Shown here: positions 30,325 to 39,783 of the stretch, one piece after another
Numbering within the stretch: position 1 is the first letter of the stretch
How the letters are laid out: each line of letters begins with the position of its first letter
NCBI RefSeq assembly: GCF_003259675.1
Contig: NZ_PZJG01000006.1
Span: 96,610 to 160,609, forward strand
Reading direction: 5' to 3'
DNA from: Macrococcoides bohemicum
GTDB lineage: Bacteria; Bacillota; Bacilli; Staphylococcales; Staphylococcaceae
DNA: 64,000 bases
The notes under the pieces: generated by a model
Database searches by the model: none
What the model was told of the DNA's origin: nothing
What the model saw: only the letters and a program-made list of their open reading frames with translations
Translations under genes and position numbers: made by a program

Positions 30325-31002
30325 ATGATTACTAAAGAAATGCTCGTTTCAGATATCGTAAAACAATCGCCTAAATCAGCAGATATTTTTAGAAGTAACC
30401 GTATCGACTTTTGCTGTGGGGGTAATATCCCATTATCAGAAGCTATTAACGACAAAAGTAAACCGCTTGATGTATTATTAGAAGAAATTAACGCGTTAGA
30501 TAATGGTAGTGATGGAACGATTGATGTACAGTATTTAGATAATGCAGCGCTTATCAATTACATTCAAAATAAATATCATAAACCACTTGCAGAAGAATTT
30601 AAGAACTTAATGCCTTATGTAACAAAAGTAGCAAAAGTGCATGGTGAACGTCATCCACATCTAATAGAACTTAAAGAACTCACACTGAAGCTACGTGATG
30701 AACTATTGGATCACACTAAAGATGAAGATGACATTGTATTTCCACTTGTCATCGAATATACAAACAATCCGACAGATGATTTAAAGACTAAACTAACACC
30801 TCATATTGCTGAACTTGAAACAGAACATGACGGTGCAGGTAATATTTTAAAACGCATGCGTGAAATGACATCCGACTTTACTCCGCCGATGGATGCTTGT
30901 GGTACATTTAGAGTGGTATACCAACGTCTAGCAATGCTTGAACGTGATACTTTCCAACATGTACATCTGGAAAATAACATATTATTTGAAAGAATTAAAT
31001 AG
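30325..31002 (+). CDS. scdA: Iron-sulfur cluster repair di-iron protein ScdA (RIC family)
   Basis: 225 residues. N-terminal ScdA domain with FRSNRIDFCCGGNIPLSEA, then a hemerythrin-like domain with di-iron ligands in HGERHPHL, HTKDEDDIVF, ETEHDGAG and HVHLENNILF. The family repairs iron-sulfur clusters damaged by nitric oxide or oxidants; in S. aureus scdA is induced by nitrosative stress. RBS CGGAGG. It follows a radical SAM gene, itself an iron-sulfur enzyme, so a shared response to oxygen or NO is possible but not shown. Confidence 0.93.
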   Translation: MITKEMLVSDIVKQSPKSADIFRSNRIDFCCGGNIPLSEAINDKSKPLDVLLEEINALDNGSDGTIDVQYLDNAALINYIQNKYHKPLAEEFKNLMPYVTKVAKVHGERHPHLIELKELTLKLRDELLDHTKDEDDIVFPLVIEYTNNPTDDLKTKLTPHIAELETEHDGAGNILKRMREMTSDFTPPMDACGTFRVVYQRLAMLERDTFQHVHLENNILFERIK

Positions 31003-31007
31003 ATAAT

Positions 31008-31054
31008 CAAACAAAAAGAAACAAGTCGTAATTAGACTTGTTTCTTTTTGTTTG
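31008..31054. terminator. Bidirectional terminator between scdA and the FUSC exporter gene
   Basis: A perfect 20-bp stem (31008-31027 with 31035-31054) and a 7-base loop. It is unusually long and overlaps the end of the minus-strand gene (stop at 31032). Confidence 0.85.
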
Positions 31055-32027
31055 GGTGATCATTCAGTAATCTGTTTATCATCAGCAATTCATAAATGTA
31101 ATGACTTTTCATTTGATTATCATCAAATTCAGTTAAATGCTTCACACTGTTTTTAAGTAAACTCAGCGAAGGTTTATCGGGATGGTAAGAGCGATCTTTA
31201 CCGAATGACTCAAAAGCTTTCATTAATTCATTAAGTGCTTTCTTTTCTTCTATTGTCATTTCAAAGGTCGTCCCATTTGGAATGAGTATCATATGATTGA
31301 TATGCAGTTGAATGAGACGGTTAACATCAAGTCGATGACGTAACTTTGTCAATTCGTACTCAATTTCTAAATTTTTATGAAAATGTAGTTCCTCTTTTTC
31401 GTATGCCAGTAAAGTATCAATCTTAGCGATTAATTTATTTGTTTGCTCCATGATTGGCAATGTGCCGCTTAAATCAGCAAGATTAGCATTGATTTCAGTC
31501 GAACGCCTTACAAGCATAGACATTAACTTTGCTTCCAATATATCCATAAGACTCGCAATCTGCATATGATACTTTGGTGGTAATACAAAGAAATTGACGA
31601 CAGTTGCTGTCGTTAAACCGATTGTTGTTGTAGCTAGTCTTGAAAAGAAGTTAAATGCAAAATCCTGATGAATATTAGGAACCATAGCTACTGCAGTAAG
31701 ACTGGCAACAAGCATGCCATCATATAACTTTAGTTTATAGCATACAAACAAAGTCAGTGTTGCAGCGATACTATAACTTAAAGCACTGTCTCCTAAAAAG
31801 TATGTACTCATTACAGCGATAAATGCCCCGAGTATAGAAGCTGGAAATCTGACAAATGCTTTCTTCAAAGAAGCGCGAGCTGTCGGTTCTATCGATACGA
31901 TTGAAGTAATAACTGCAAATATCGGTGGTAAATTAAAAAATTGACATATTACTGCAGTTAAAAAGGTTGCAAGCCCGGTTTTAATCGTTCGGGCACCGAT
32001 TAATTTTTTCGTCCATTTTATTTTCAT
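31032..32027 (-). CDS. FUSC/ArAE family aromatic acid exporter-like membrane protein
   Basis: 331 residues from the ATG at 32027 (MKIKWTKKLIGARTIKTGLA); a possible upstream start 32 codons earlier lacks an RBS. Four to five membrane helices occupy residues 10-150, and the rest is a soluble, mainly helical domain. The signature GARTIKTGLATFLTAVICQ with PPIFAVITSIVSIEPTARAS is that of the DUF939/YgaE-type members of the FUSC family. The substrate is unproven. A second paralogue (58686-59771) shares the layout. Confidence 0.8.
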   Translation of the reverse strand: MKIKWTKKLIGARTIKTGLATFLTAVICQFFNLPPIFAVITSIVSIEPTARASLKKAFVRFPASILGAFIAVMSTYFLGDSALSYSIAATLTLFVCYKLKLYDGMLVASLTAVAMVPNIHQDFAFNFFSRLATTTIGLTTATVVNFFVLPPKYHMQIASLMDILEAKLMSMLVRRSTEINANLADLSGTLPIMEQTNKLIAKIDTLLAYEKEELHFHKNLEIEYELTKLRHRLDVNRLIQLHINHMILIPNGTTFEMTIEEKKALNELMKAFESFGKDRSYHPDKPSLSLLKNSVKHLTEFDDNQMKSHYIYELLMINRLLNDHPNKKKQV

Positions 32028-32176
32028 TTCATCATTCCAATTTTTAAAAGTAGTATACTGCTTAATCTTTGTTATAATAAACAGTGACGAATATATGATA
32101 TGGTTATTAATCAAATTAATCAATACCTTCGTATGAAATTAATTGATATTTAAGCATATCATATGAATAAATTTAA

Positions 32177-32950
<774 letters not shown>

Positions 32951-32979
32951 TCATACTACTTTAGTTGTAGTCAATAATC

Positions 32980-33016
32980 ATTCCACAGACGCTTATATGT
33001 TTGTGGAATTTTTTTT
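32980..33016 (+). terminator. Terminator after map
   Basis: ATTCCACA (32980-32987) pairs with TGTGGAAT (33002-33009) over a 14-base loop and is followed by eight Ts. Confidence 0.75.
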
Positions 33017-33052
33017 ATAATGATGAGACTACGTAACGAATGAGGTATGAAT

Positions 33053-33403
33053 ATGCAAAAGATAAAACATTACTTAAATAATACTGTCAAAGCCTGCGTT
33101 CAGAACTTTATGTACTTTAGAACGGCATCTGCCTATAAACGATTAGCCGATATTAATGGATTGAAAAACATAAAACAAAATGAAATAAAGTTGTTAACTT
33201 CTGAAAAAGAACAACTACAAATTACGCTTGAAACATATGAAATTAAACCGACAGACCATTTAAAGAACAATCGTCAACCTTTAATCAATAAACTTAATAC
33301 GATTGATAATGATATTGATGAAATTGAATCATTACTGTTAAACTTAGAAGAAGAAAAAAGAAATATACAATATGAAATATTATTATTATCCAATGTAAAA
33401 TAA
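33053..33403 (+). CDS. Coiled-coil protein, first gene of the vra-type operon (VraU position)
   Basis: 116 residues. The ATG at 33053 is preferred over one six bases earlier because GAGGT lies at 33042-33046. From about residue 35 the sequence is a heptad-rich coiled coil (NEIKLLTSEKEQLQ, then NTIDNDIDEIESLLLNL); there is no signal or membrane helix. I do not recognise the family by sequence. Its place directly before vraT-vraS-vraR matches the first gene of the S. aureus vra operon (vraU/orf1), also a small protein of unsettled function. Confidence 0.65.
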   Translation: MQKIKHYLNNTVKACVQNFMYFRTASAYKRLADINGLKNIKQNEIKLLTSEKEQLQITLETYEIKPTDHLKNNRQPLINKLNTIDNDIDEIESLLLNLEEEKRNIQYEILLLSNVK

Positions 33404-33418
33404 AGAGGAAGTGTATAT

Positions 33419-34114
33419 GTGAAACAAATTGTTAGCTCAGAGTTATTAATCATCTTTTTTACATTGATATTGTTATCGAACCTGTATTATATATTCTTTG
33501 TGAAAATTGGGATGCTGCTTGTTATTGTTGCAGCAATTGCACTGATTTACTTAAGCCAGAACATGAAAGAAAATCTGCGCGGGCTTATCATATTATGGAT
33601 TGGACTAATCATGTTGATGTTTGGTTTACTATCTAATCCATATACTTTAATCGTTTTGTTTAGTTTCATTATTATCGTTGCAATCAGATATATCATCTAT
33701 AAACGTCAGCCGATGAAAGTCATCCAGACAGAAAATAATAAGATGATCATCAATAAACAATCTTTGTTTAGCTTTCAGTCAACGCCAGACAAAGTTTATA
33801 AATTTGAAGATATCAATCTGCAACATGCTATCGGTGATTTAAATATTGATTTAAGTCAGGCAGCAAATCTTAAAGCGACCAATATTGTAGTCGTACGCAA
33901 CATGATTGGTAAAACGACCATTACTGTACCATATCACTATCAGGTTAAAGTGGATTATACAACGATGTATGGCCAACTTAATATTCAGGATGCGTATACT
34001 AAGAAGGCACGAAATGAACGATTGGCCTACGAATCAGATGCATATCCTAACAATGTAGTGATCAAACTTTTTGTATCATCTATAGTAGGGGATTTAGAGG
34101 TGCTGTACCGATGA
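33419..34114 (+). CDS. vraT: LiaF-like membrane protein VraT (YvqF)
   Basis: 231 residues, GTG start with RBS AGAGGAAG. Three to four membrane segments in residues 8-100, then a soluble LiaF-type domain (about residues 125-231) with YKFEDINLQHAIGDLNIDL. In S. aureus VraT works with VraS to sense cell-wall damage and is needed for induction and for full methicillin resistance. Its stop overlaps the vraS start by 4 bases. Confidence 0.9.
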   Translation: MKQIVSSELLIIFFTLILLSNLYYIFFVKIGMLLVIVAAIALIYLSQNMKENLRGLIILWIGLIMLMFGLLSNPYTLIVLFSFIIIVAIRYIIYKRQPMKVIQTENNKMIINKQSLFSFQSTPDKVYKFEDINLQHAIGDLNIDLSQAANLKATNIVVVRNMIGKTTITVPYHYQVKVDYTTMYGQLNIQDAYTKKARNERLAYESDAYPNNVVIKLFVSSIVGDLEVLYR

Positions 34115-35133
34115 ATAACTATACGAGAATGATTGGATCTTTATTGATTCTTACCTATAGTCTAGCCGTAATATTTTTCGTGCTAGATCGTATTTTTGTA
34201 AATATCATCTACTTTCAAGGTATGTTTTATACACAAATCGTTGGAGTACCGGCTATATTGTTTTTAAATGTTATCGTAATACTCGCCTGTATTATTATGG
34301 GTTCGATACTTGCATATCGCCAAAATGAGCAGTACTCAGATATTCAGGAAATGATAACACGTCTTGGTGACGGTGAGAAGATTAAACTGGATAATTTAAA
34401 TCAAGATTTAGAAGTTATTGAAATCATGAAAACTTTAGAAAATGTAAGTACAATCATCGAAGACGTTAAACGTCAAAATCAGCTTGTAATCAATGATGTT
34501 CATACATTAAACGAAGAGACTGTGAAGCAAATTGTAGAAGAGGAGCGTCAGCGACTTGCAAGAGAATTACATGACTCGGTAAGTCAGCAGCTTTTTGCGG
34601 CAAGTATGATGCTATCTGCTTTAAAATCAGCAAATCATACTGAACAGATAAGCAAACAACTTAATCTATTAGAGAAGATGCTCCATGAATCACAATTAGA
34701 AATGAGAGCATTGCTATTACATTTAAGACCAGTCGGTTTAAAAAACAAAACGTTAGAACAAGGATTAATACAGCTTATTAAAGAATTGAAACAAAAGATA
34801 CCATTAAATATCAATGCGGATATTGAAGAGATTAAACTTGAAAAAGGTGTAGAAGATCATCTTTTTCGAATTGCTCAGGAGTCAATATCCAATACGTTAC
34901 GACATGCTAAAGCTGAGCATATTACGATTGAATTATTTAGAGCAGGTAACCGAGTTATATTGAGAGTAACTGACGATGGTTTAGGTTTTGACATTAATCA
35001 AGTAGATGATACGAGGTACGGGTTACATACGATGAAAGAAAGAGCCTTAGAGATTGGTGGTACTTGTCACGTTATTTCAGCACCACAGTCAGGCACTCGC
35101 ATAGAAGTAAAAGTCCCAATCAAGGAGGAATAA
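34111..35133 (+). CDS. vraS: Sensor histidine kinase VraS
   Basis: 340 residues. Two membrane helices (about residues 8-28 and 43-66) with a short extracellular loop, a HAMP-like linker, the HisKA_3 phospho-acceptor in [15 protein letters not shown] (His about 154) and a HATPase domain with [17 protein letters not shown] and TDDGLGFD. LiaS/VraS-type cell-envelope stress kinase. It overlaps vraT by 4 bases and vraR begins 1 base after its stop, so the block is a single translational unit. Confidence 0.94.
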   Translation: MNNYTRMIGSLLILTYSLAVIFFVLDRIFVNIIYFQGMFYTQIVGVPAILFLNVIVILACIIMGSILAYRQNEQYSDIQEMITRLGDGEKIKLDNLNQDLEVIEIMKTLENVSTIIEDVKRQNQLVINDVHTLNEETVKQIVEEERQRLARELHDSVSQQLFAASMMLSALKSANHTEQISKQLNLLEKMLHESQLEMRALLLHLRPVGLKNKTLEQGLIQLIKELKQKIPLNINADIEEIKLEKGVEDHLFRIAQESISNTLRHAKAEHITIELFRAGNRVILRVTDDGLGFDINQVDDTRYGLHTMKERALEIGGTCHVISAPQSGTRIEVKVPIKEE

Positions 35134-35134
35134 C

Positions 35135-35758
35135 ATGCGCATTTTATTTGTAGATGACCATGAAATGGTTAGAATCGGTATTTCAAGTTATTTATCCATG
35201 CAGGAGAATATCGAAATTGTTGGAGAAGCGAGTAACGGCAAAGAAGGGATTGAAAAGACCTTAACGCTTTCTCCGGATATTGTATTGATGGATATGGTAA
35301 TGGATGAAATAGATGGTATTGAAGCGACGATGCAAATTAAAGCCAGGATGCCTAAAGTAAAAGTGATTATGCTGACAAGTTTTATCGAAGACAAGGAAGT
35401 TTATCGCGCTTTAGATGCTGGTGTAGACAGTTATATTCTTAAAACAAGCAGCGCAGAAGAAATTCGTGATGCGATTTATAAGACATATGCTGGTGAATCA
35501 GTATTTGAAAAAGAAGTGATGGCTAAGATGAGATATCGTCTGAATCAAAAAGCTGAACTGCATGAAATGCTTACTGAACGTGAAAAGGAAATCCTTTTAC
35601 TCATTGCAAAAGGATATTCTAATCAGGAAATCGCTGATGCTAGCCATATTACAATTAAAACAGTTAAGACTCACGTGAGTAATATTTTAAGTAAATTAGA
35701 AGTACAGGACAGAACACAGGCGGTCATCTATGCATTCCAGCATGATTTAATTGAATAA
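35135..35758 (+). CDS. vraR: Response regulator VraR
   Basis: 207 residues. N-terminal receiver domain with [11 protein letters not shown] and the phospho-acceptor Asp at about residue 53 (LMDMVMDE), and a C-terminal LuxR/NarL HTH with [20 protein letters not shown] near residue 145. NarL-family regulator of the cell-wall stress stimulon; in S. aureus it dimerises when phosphorylated by VraS and activates its own operon. RBS AAGGAGG inside the end of vraS. Confidence 0.95.
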   Translation: MRILFVDDHEMVRIGISSYLSMQENIEIVGEASNGKEGIEKTLTLSPDIVLMDMVMDEIDGIEATMQIKARMPKVKVIMLTSFIEDKEVYRALDAGVDSYILKTSSAEEIRDAIYKTYAGESVFEKEVMAKMRYRLNQKAELHEMLTEREKEILLLIAKGYSNQEIADASHITIKTVKTHVSNILSKLEVQDRTQAVIYAFQHDLIE

Positions 35759-35762
35759 AAAG

Positions 35763-35800
35763 AAGAGTGAAATGCTGTAATAAGCATTTCACTCTTTTTA
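35763..35800. terminator. Terminator after vraR
   Basis: A stem of about 13 bp (GAGTGAAATGC with GCATTTCACTC plus flanking A-T pairs) around an 8-base loop, ending in a T-tract; an A-tract precedes it, so it may also serve the converging carbonic anhydrase gene. Confidence 0.85.
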
Positions 35801-35805
35801 AAAGG

Positions 35806-36378
35806 TTATTTTTCTACATGATCATATCCATTAACCAGTAATTCTACTTCACCTGTATGCGGTTCGATTACGAGGCCGTGCACTGGTACTGAGCGATCGA
35901 AAAGTGGGTGGTTGTATACGAGTTTAACGTTTTCTCGGACGTTTTCATAAACATCGTTAAATCCACCAAGAAAATGATCAACATCAATACCGGAATGAAT
36001 GATAGTATCCATCACTTCTTGTTTGATACCTCGGCCTATCATCGTTGATTTTACTTTATCAACGTCAAGAGCACCCATACCACAGTCTTTATGACCCATA
36101 ATAATGATTTCTTCAGCACCTAATGCATAGATACCTACAAGTAAGCTACGCATAGTAGATCCATAAGGATGAGTAATTGTAGCACCTGCATTTTTAACAG
36201 TTTTTACATCACCATTTTTTAAGCCAAGTGCTTGAGTTGATAACTCCTGTAATCTTGTATCCATGCACGTTAACAGTACAGCTTTCATCGCTGGGACTTT
36301 AGAAGTCGCATATTGCTCATAATTTTTATTCTCTACAAAATTTTTGTTGAATTCAAGCATACTAGATAATAAAGTCAA
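35806..36378 (-). CDS. Beta-class carbonic anhydrase (YtiB-like)
   Basis: 190 residues from a TTG at 36378 (MTLLSSMLEFNKNFVE), with AAAGAGGG 6 bases before it; longer upstream starts run into the neighbouring coding region and lack an RBS. Zinc ligands of beta-carbonic anhydrases are visible: Cys in LTCMDTRL near residue 38, and His and Cys in GHKDCGMGAL near residue 95. It interconverts CO2 and bicarbonate in the cytoplasm. It is the last of three minus-strand genes; the BrkB-family gene ends 20 bases upstream of this start. Confidence 0.88.
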   Translation of the reverse strand: MTLLSSMLEFNKNFVENKNYEQYATSKVPAMKAVLLTCMDTRLQELSTQALGLKNGDVKTVKNAGATITHPYGSTMRSLLVGIYALGAEEIIIMGHKDCGMGALDVDKVKSTMIGRGIKQEVMDTIIHSGIDVDHFLGGFNDVYENVRENVKLVYNHPLFDRSVPVHGLVIEPHTGEVELLVNGYDHVEK

Positions 36379-36397
36379 TGTAATCCCTCTTTCATTA

Positions 36398-37426
36398 TTA
36401 TTGCTGAGATGATAGTTGCTTCTCATGTATTATAGCATTAATTTGAGCTCCGATAATAATGATAAAACCAGTTAAATATAACCATAACATTAAGACGATA
36501 ACCCCTCCAATACTGCCGTATGTTTTAGAGTAGTTACCAAAGTTACTTACATAATAACCGAATAAGAAACTTGCGCCAATCCATACAATTGTCGCAAATA
36601 ATGCACCAGGAATTACAGATTTAAACTTTAATTTTATATTTGGTGCAATTGCGTAAAGTGTAACAAACACGATAAATGTAATAATTAATGGAAGTACTAC
36701 TTTAATTAAAGAAAATACCCATTTAAATTGTGATTCTAAGCCGAACTGCCCGAATAAATAGTTACCAATTTGTTCACCGAATACAGGTAATGCAAGCGCC
36801 ACACCGAATACCACAACCATAACTACAGTGAATAATACACTTAATAATTTAGCAACGATTGGATTACGCGCATCTTCAACTTCGTATGATACATTGAATG
36901 CATTCATTAACGCAGTCATTCCGTTAGATGCTGACCAAAGTGCAGCGATTAAACCGAATGATAGTAAGCCGCCGTTTGCATTTTTCATGACATCAGTAAC
37001 AACTTCTGTAATCATCTTTGAAGTTTCTCCTGGTGCGTTCTTTGCAATCATATTCGTGATAGTATCAGGCGAAACATTAAATAACGGTATTAATGTTAAT
37101 AAGAAGATTAACATTGGGAATAAAGACAATAAGAAATAATAAGCAAGTTGTGCTGATAATCCAGCAGCGTCATCTTTACCAATTCTAAATAATAATTTGT
37201 TTAGGAAATTACCGTCATGATTATACTTTGCAGGTTTATTAATTTTAGAAACATACAGTGTTTCATTTTCTTTTTTTGCTTGTTTTGATTTAAAACGTTG
37301 ACTGTTTACGTAATACTCGTCTTTGTTAGACAATTTGTTTTTGTCTTCAGCCTCCAAATTATTAGACTCAGGACCTTTAGCGGCCTGAGTCAGAAATTTA
37401 GAGGTGCTTTTTTTATCTTTCGACAT
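36398..37426 (-). CDS. YihY/BrkB family membrane protein
   Basis: 342 residues. A charged, Lys/Ser-rich N-terminus of about 85 residues is followed by six membrane segments and the family block KDDAAGLSAQLAYYFLLSLF at the first helix. Members were once annotated as ribonuclease BN, which is no longer supported for this membrane family; the function is unknown. ATG at 37426 with RBS GAGGTGG. It lies between the YtxH-like gene and the carbonic anhydrase gene on the minus strand. Confidence 0.85.
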   Translation of the reverse strand: MSKDKKSTSKFLTQAAKGPESNNLEAEDKNKLSNKDEYYVNSQRFKSKQAKKENETLYVSKINKPAKYNHDGNFLNKLLFRIGKDDAAGLSAQLAYYFLLSLFPMLIFLLTLIPLFNVSPDTITNMIAKNAPGETSKMITEVVTDVMKNANGGLLSFGLIAALWSASNGMTALMNAFNVSYEVEDARNPIVAKLLSVLFTVVMVVVFGVALALPVFGEQIGNYLFGQFGLESQFKWVFSLIKVVLPLIITFIVFVTLYAIAPNIKLKFKSVIPGALFATIVWIGASFLFGYYVSNFGNYSKTYGSIGGVIVLMLWLYLTGFIIIIGAQINAIIHEKQLSSQQ

Positions 37427-37459
37427 ATTTCCACCTCATTATTAAATTGATTTAAGAAA

Positions 37460-37765
37460 TTATCCGTTTGGACCAGAGATTTTCTTCTGGTTACGTTTTT
37501 GAATGAACGTATCTTTTGCATCTAAAATAGCACGTTCTAATTCTGGGTTATTACGACGAATTTCATCGATTGTTTCTTTCCAGTATAATAACTCATCTTT
37601 TAAATTTTTAGCTTTTGCTTTTGTAGATGGAGCTGGTGTAATACCGTTTTGTTTTGTTGATTGAACTTGATTTTTAACCGAACTACGTGTCTTTTTATCA
37701 ATCATTGATACTGCGGCACCGATAATAGCACCAGCAATTGTTGCAGGGATTAATTTGTTATTCAT
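37460..37765 (-). CDS. YtxH-like small protein
   Basis: 101 residues from the ATG at 37765, with RBS AGGAGGAG; an upstream in-frame start without RBS is rejected. An N-terminal Gly/Ala-rich hydrophobic segment (IPATIAGAIIGAAVSMI) is followed by a basic helical region and a charged C-terminus. This layout is typical of YtxH-type general stress or cell-envelope proteins, but I see no diagnostic residue and the assignment is tentative. It is first of a three-gene minus-strand group. Confidence 0.55.
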   Translation of the reverse strand: MNNKLIPATIAGAIIGAAVSMIDKKTRSSVKNQVQSTKQNGITPAPSTKAKAKNLKDELLYWKETIDEIRRNNPELERAILDAKDTFIQKRNQKKISGPNG

Positions 37766-37945
37766 AATTGTTCTCCTCCTAAATTGTAAGAAATGGTGTG
37801 TTTCACACCTATTAATTATTATATAGCCATTTGTTGAGATTGATAAACAAAGAAATATCAAAAATAAAAAATTTTATATTATTCATTTTTTGAATTGTTT
37901 GATAAAATAGATTTTGTATGAAATTTGAAAGAGAAGGTGCTAACG

Positions 37946-38143
37946 ATGAATAAAGAACAAATGGTCAATGAAATCATTCAAAAGTTAAAATTAGTAAATG
38001 TCGGTGTTATAAAGCCTGAATCTATTGACGATAACAAAATTGATGAATTAAGAGAGATACATGAGATGGTATCAAAAAGAGATAGCTTTTCACCAAGTGA
38101 GATGAGTGCTTTAACAGATGCATTAGGACAACTAAGAAAATAA
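37946..38143 (+). CDS. UPF0435 (DUF1128) family protein
   Basis: 65 residues from ATG 37946 (MNKEQMVNEIIQKLKL), RBS GAGAAGG; a TTG start 21 bases earlier lies before the RBS and is rejected. Small acidic all-helical protein ending DALGQLRK, as in the UPF0435 family found across Bacillus and Staphylococcus. Function unknown. The aminopeptidase gene follows 26 bases later, an arrangement also seen in S. aureus. Confidence 0.85.
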   Translation: MNKEQMVNEIIQKLKLVNVGVIKPESIDDNKIDELREIHEMVSKRDSFSPSEMSALTDALGQLRK

Positions 38144-38169
38144 TATTTATATAGAAAAGGGGATAACTT

Positions 38170-39405
38170 ATGAGTTACAACAAAAAAGAAAAATTACAAA
38201 AATATGCTGAATTACTTGTCAAAGTCGGAATGAACGTTCAAAAGAACCAGCGTGTATTTATTCGTGCAACAGTCGATGCAAAAGATTTTGTACATTTAAT
38301 CGTAGAAGAAGCTTATAAAGCAGGATCAAGTGATGTTAGAGTATCTTATGCTGATGACCGTTTGGCGCAATTAAACTTCCAGTATCGTGATCAGTCTGCA
38401 TTTGAAAATGTACCACAGTATTTAATCGATGAGCGTATGGATTACGCCAGAGATTATGCAGCACAATTAGCATTAATCTCTTCAAGTCCAGAAAATTTAA
38501 AAGATGCAGATCCTGCAAAAGTGGCAGCCAATATGAAAGCTTATGGCGCAGGCTTTAAAGAATATATGAAAATGATGCAATCAGACCAGTTCTCATGGAC
38601 AGTTGCAGCATATCCATCACCAGCTTGGGCAAAATTAGTATTCCCGGAATTAGAGGAAGCTGAAGCGTTCGATAAATTATTAGATGCTATTTTAGAATCT
38701 GTGCGTATGAATGAAGCAGATCCTGTTCAGGCGTGGGTTGAACATAATGATAATCTGCATACTAAAGCAGACTATTTAAATCAGAAAGCTTATGTGGCAT
38801 TGCATTATACAGCACCAGGAACTGACTTAAAAGTTGGACTTCCGAAAGGACACATTTGGAGTGGTGCTTCTAGTATCAATAAAGATGGTACGTCATTCAT
38901 GGCAAATATGCCAACTGAAGAAGTATTTACGGTGCCTCACAAAGATGAAGTTAACGGTACAGTATCCAGCACATTACCGTTAAGCTACGGCGGCAACATT
39001 ATCGATGAATTTACTTTAACATTTAAAGACGGTGTCGTCGTTGACTTTGATGCGAAAGTTGGTAAAGATATTTTAGAAGGATTGTTAAACTCAGATGAGA
39101 ACGCAAAAAGATTAGGTGAAGTCGCATTAGTTCCACATGATTCACCAATTTCAAATTCAAAGATTCTTTACTATAATACTTTATTTGATGAAAATGCATC
39201 TTGTCATTTAGCATTAGGTTCAGCTTATCCTTTCTGTATCGAAGGTGGTAAGGAAATGAATGATGAAGAGCTAGCAGCACACGGTTTAAACAATTCCATC
39301 ACACATGAAGACTTTATGGTCGGTTCTGCTGAAATGAATATTTCAGGCATTACAGCAGACGGACAAGAAGAAGCAATCTTTGTAAATGGAAATTGGGCGT
39401 TTTAA
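38170..39405 (+). CDS. Aminopeptidase, M29 family (AmpS/PepS)
   Basis: 411 residues, full length for the M29 thermophilic aminopeptidase family. Metal ligands are expected in the C-terminal half: EEVFTVPHKDEVNG, HLALGSAYPF and the terminal DFMVGSAEMNI are visible. The enzyme hydrolyses N-terminal residues of short peptides, often needing Co, Zn or Mn. RBS AAAAGGGG. Probably in one unit with the UPF0435 gene before it and possibly the small membrane gene after it. Confidence 0.93.
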   Translation: MSYNKKEKLQKYAELLVKVGMNVQKNQRVFIRATVDAKDFVHLIVEEAYKAGSSDVRVSYADDRLAQLNFQYRDQSAFENVPQYLIDERMDYARDYAAQLALISSSPENLKDADPAKVAANMKAYGAGFKEYMKMMQSDQFSWTVAAYPSPAWAKLVFPELEEAEAFDKLLDAILESVRMNEADPVQAWVEHNDNLHTKADYLNQKAYVALHYTAPGTDLKVGLPKGHIWSGASSINKDGTSFMANMPTEEVFTVPHKDEVNGTVSSTLPLSYGGNIIDEFTLTFKDGVVVDFDAKVGKDILEGLLNSDENAKRLGEVALVPHDSPISNSKILYYNTLFDENASCHLALGSAYPFCIEGGKEMNDEELAAHGLNNSITHEDFMVGSAEMNISGITADGQEEAIFVNGNWAF

Positions 39406-39460
39406 TTTTTAAAATAAAGTGATATGATGATATTATTATTGATATAAGAGGAGGATGGTC

Positions 39461-39634
39461 ATGTCAGTACCTATGATGTGGTTAGTAGTTATCGCATTCA
39501 TATTTGTGATCTTTACTTTCGGTGGATTTATTATGATGGCTTTAATCAATGCACTTGATTCAAGAGAATCAGATATTATTGATACACCTGAAGAAGCTTT
39601 AGAAAAGAAAGTTTTTGCAGACGATTTACATTAA
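39461..39634 (+). CDS. Small membrane protein, 57 residues
   Basis: Begins MSVPMMWLVVIAFIFVIFTF: one membrane segment (residues 4-27), then an acidic tail with DTPEEALEKKVFADDLH. RBS AGAGGAGGA 5 bases before the ATG and a terminator 9 bases after the stop both support a real gene. No family recognised. Confidence 0.65.
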   Translation: MSVPMMWLVVIAFIFVIFTFGGFIMMALINALDSRESDIIDTPEEALEKKVFADDLH

Positions 39635-39642
39635 TAACTTTT

Positions 39643-39675
39643 AAAGAGATAGATTTCTATCTCTTTTTATTTTTT
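39643..39675 (+). terminator. Terminator after the 57-residue gene
   Basis: Perfect 10-bp stem (39643-39652 with 39657-39666), 4-base loop and a T-rich tail. Confidence 0.85.
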
Positions 39676-39677
39676 GT

Positions 39678-39706
39678 GCTGGCGACAAAGGAAGATTACC
39701 GTTAGC
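39678..39706 (+). repeat. Diverged solitary copy of the 29-bp palindromic repeat
   Basis: A 29-base segment lies right after a terminator T-run and agrees with the repeat consensus of 44442-44714 at 20 of 29 positions, with the same TTGTGCT lead-in. The inverted-repeat arms are partly destroyed. Homology is inferred from length, context and the match of both ends. Confidence 0.5.
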
Positions 39707-39783
39707 TCGAAACAGATTGTAATCTTGCATATACTAAATAAGACTTTAATCATTAAATAAAGTAATAGAATTGAGGTATGACG

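Noticed and set aside
37460..37765. Possible antitoxin or sRNA-associated gene
   Set aside because: Sequence only supports a small Ala/Gly-rich membrane-proximal protein; nothing around it suggests a toxin partner.
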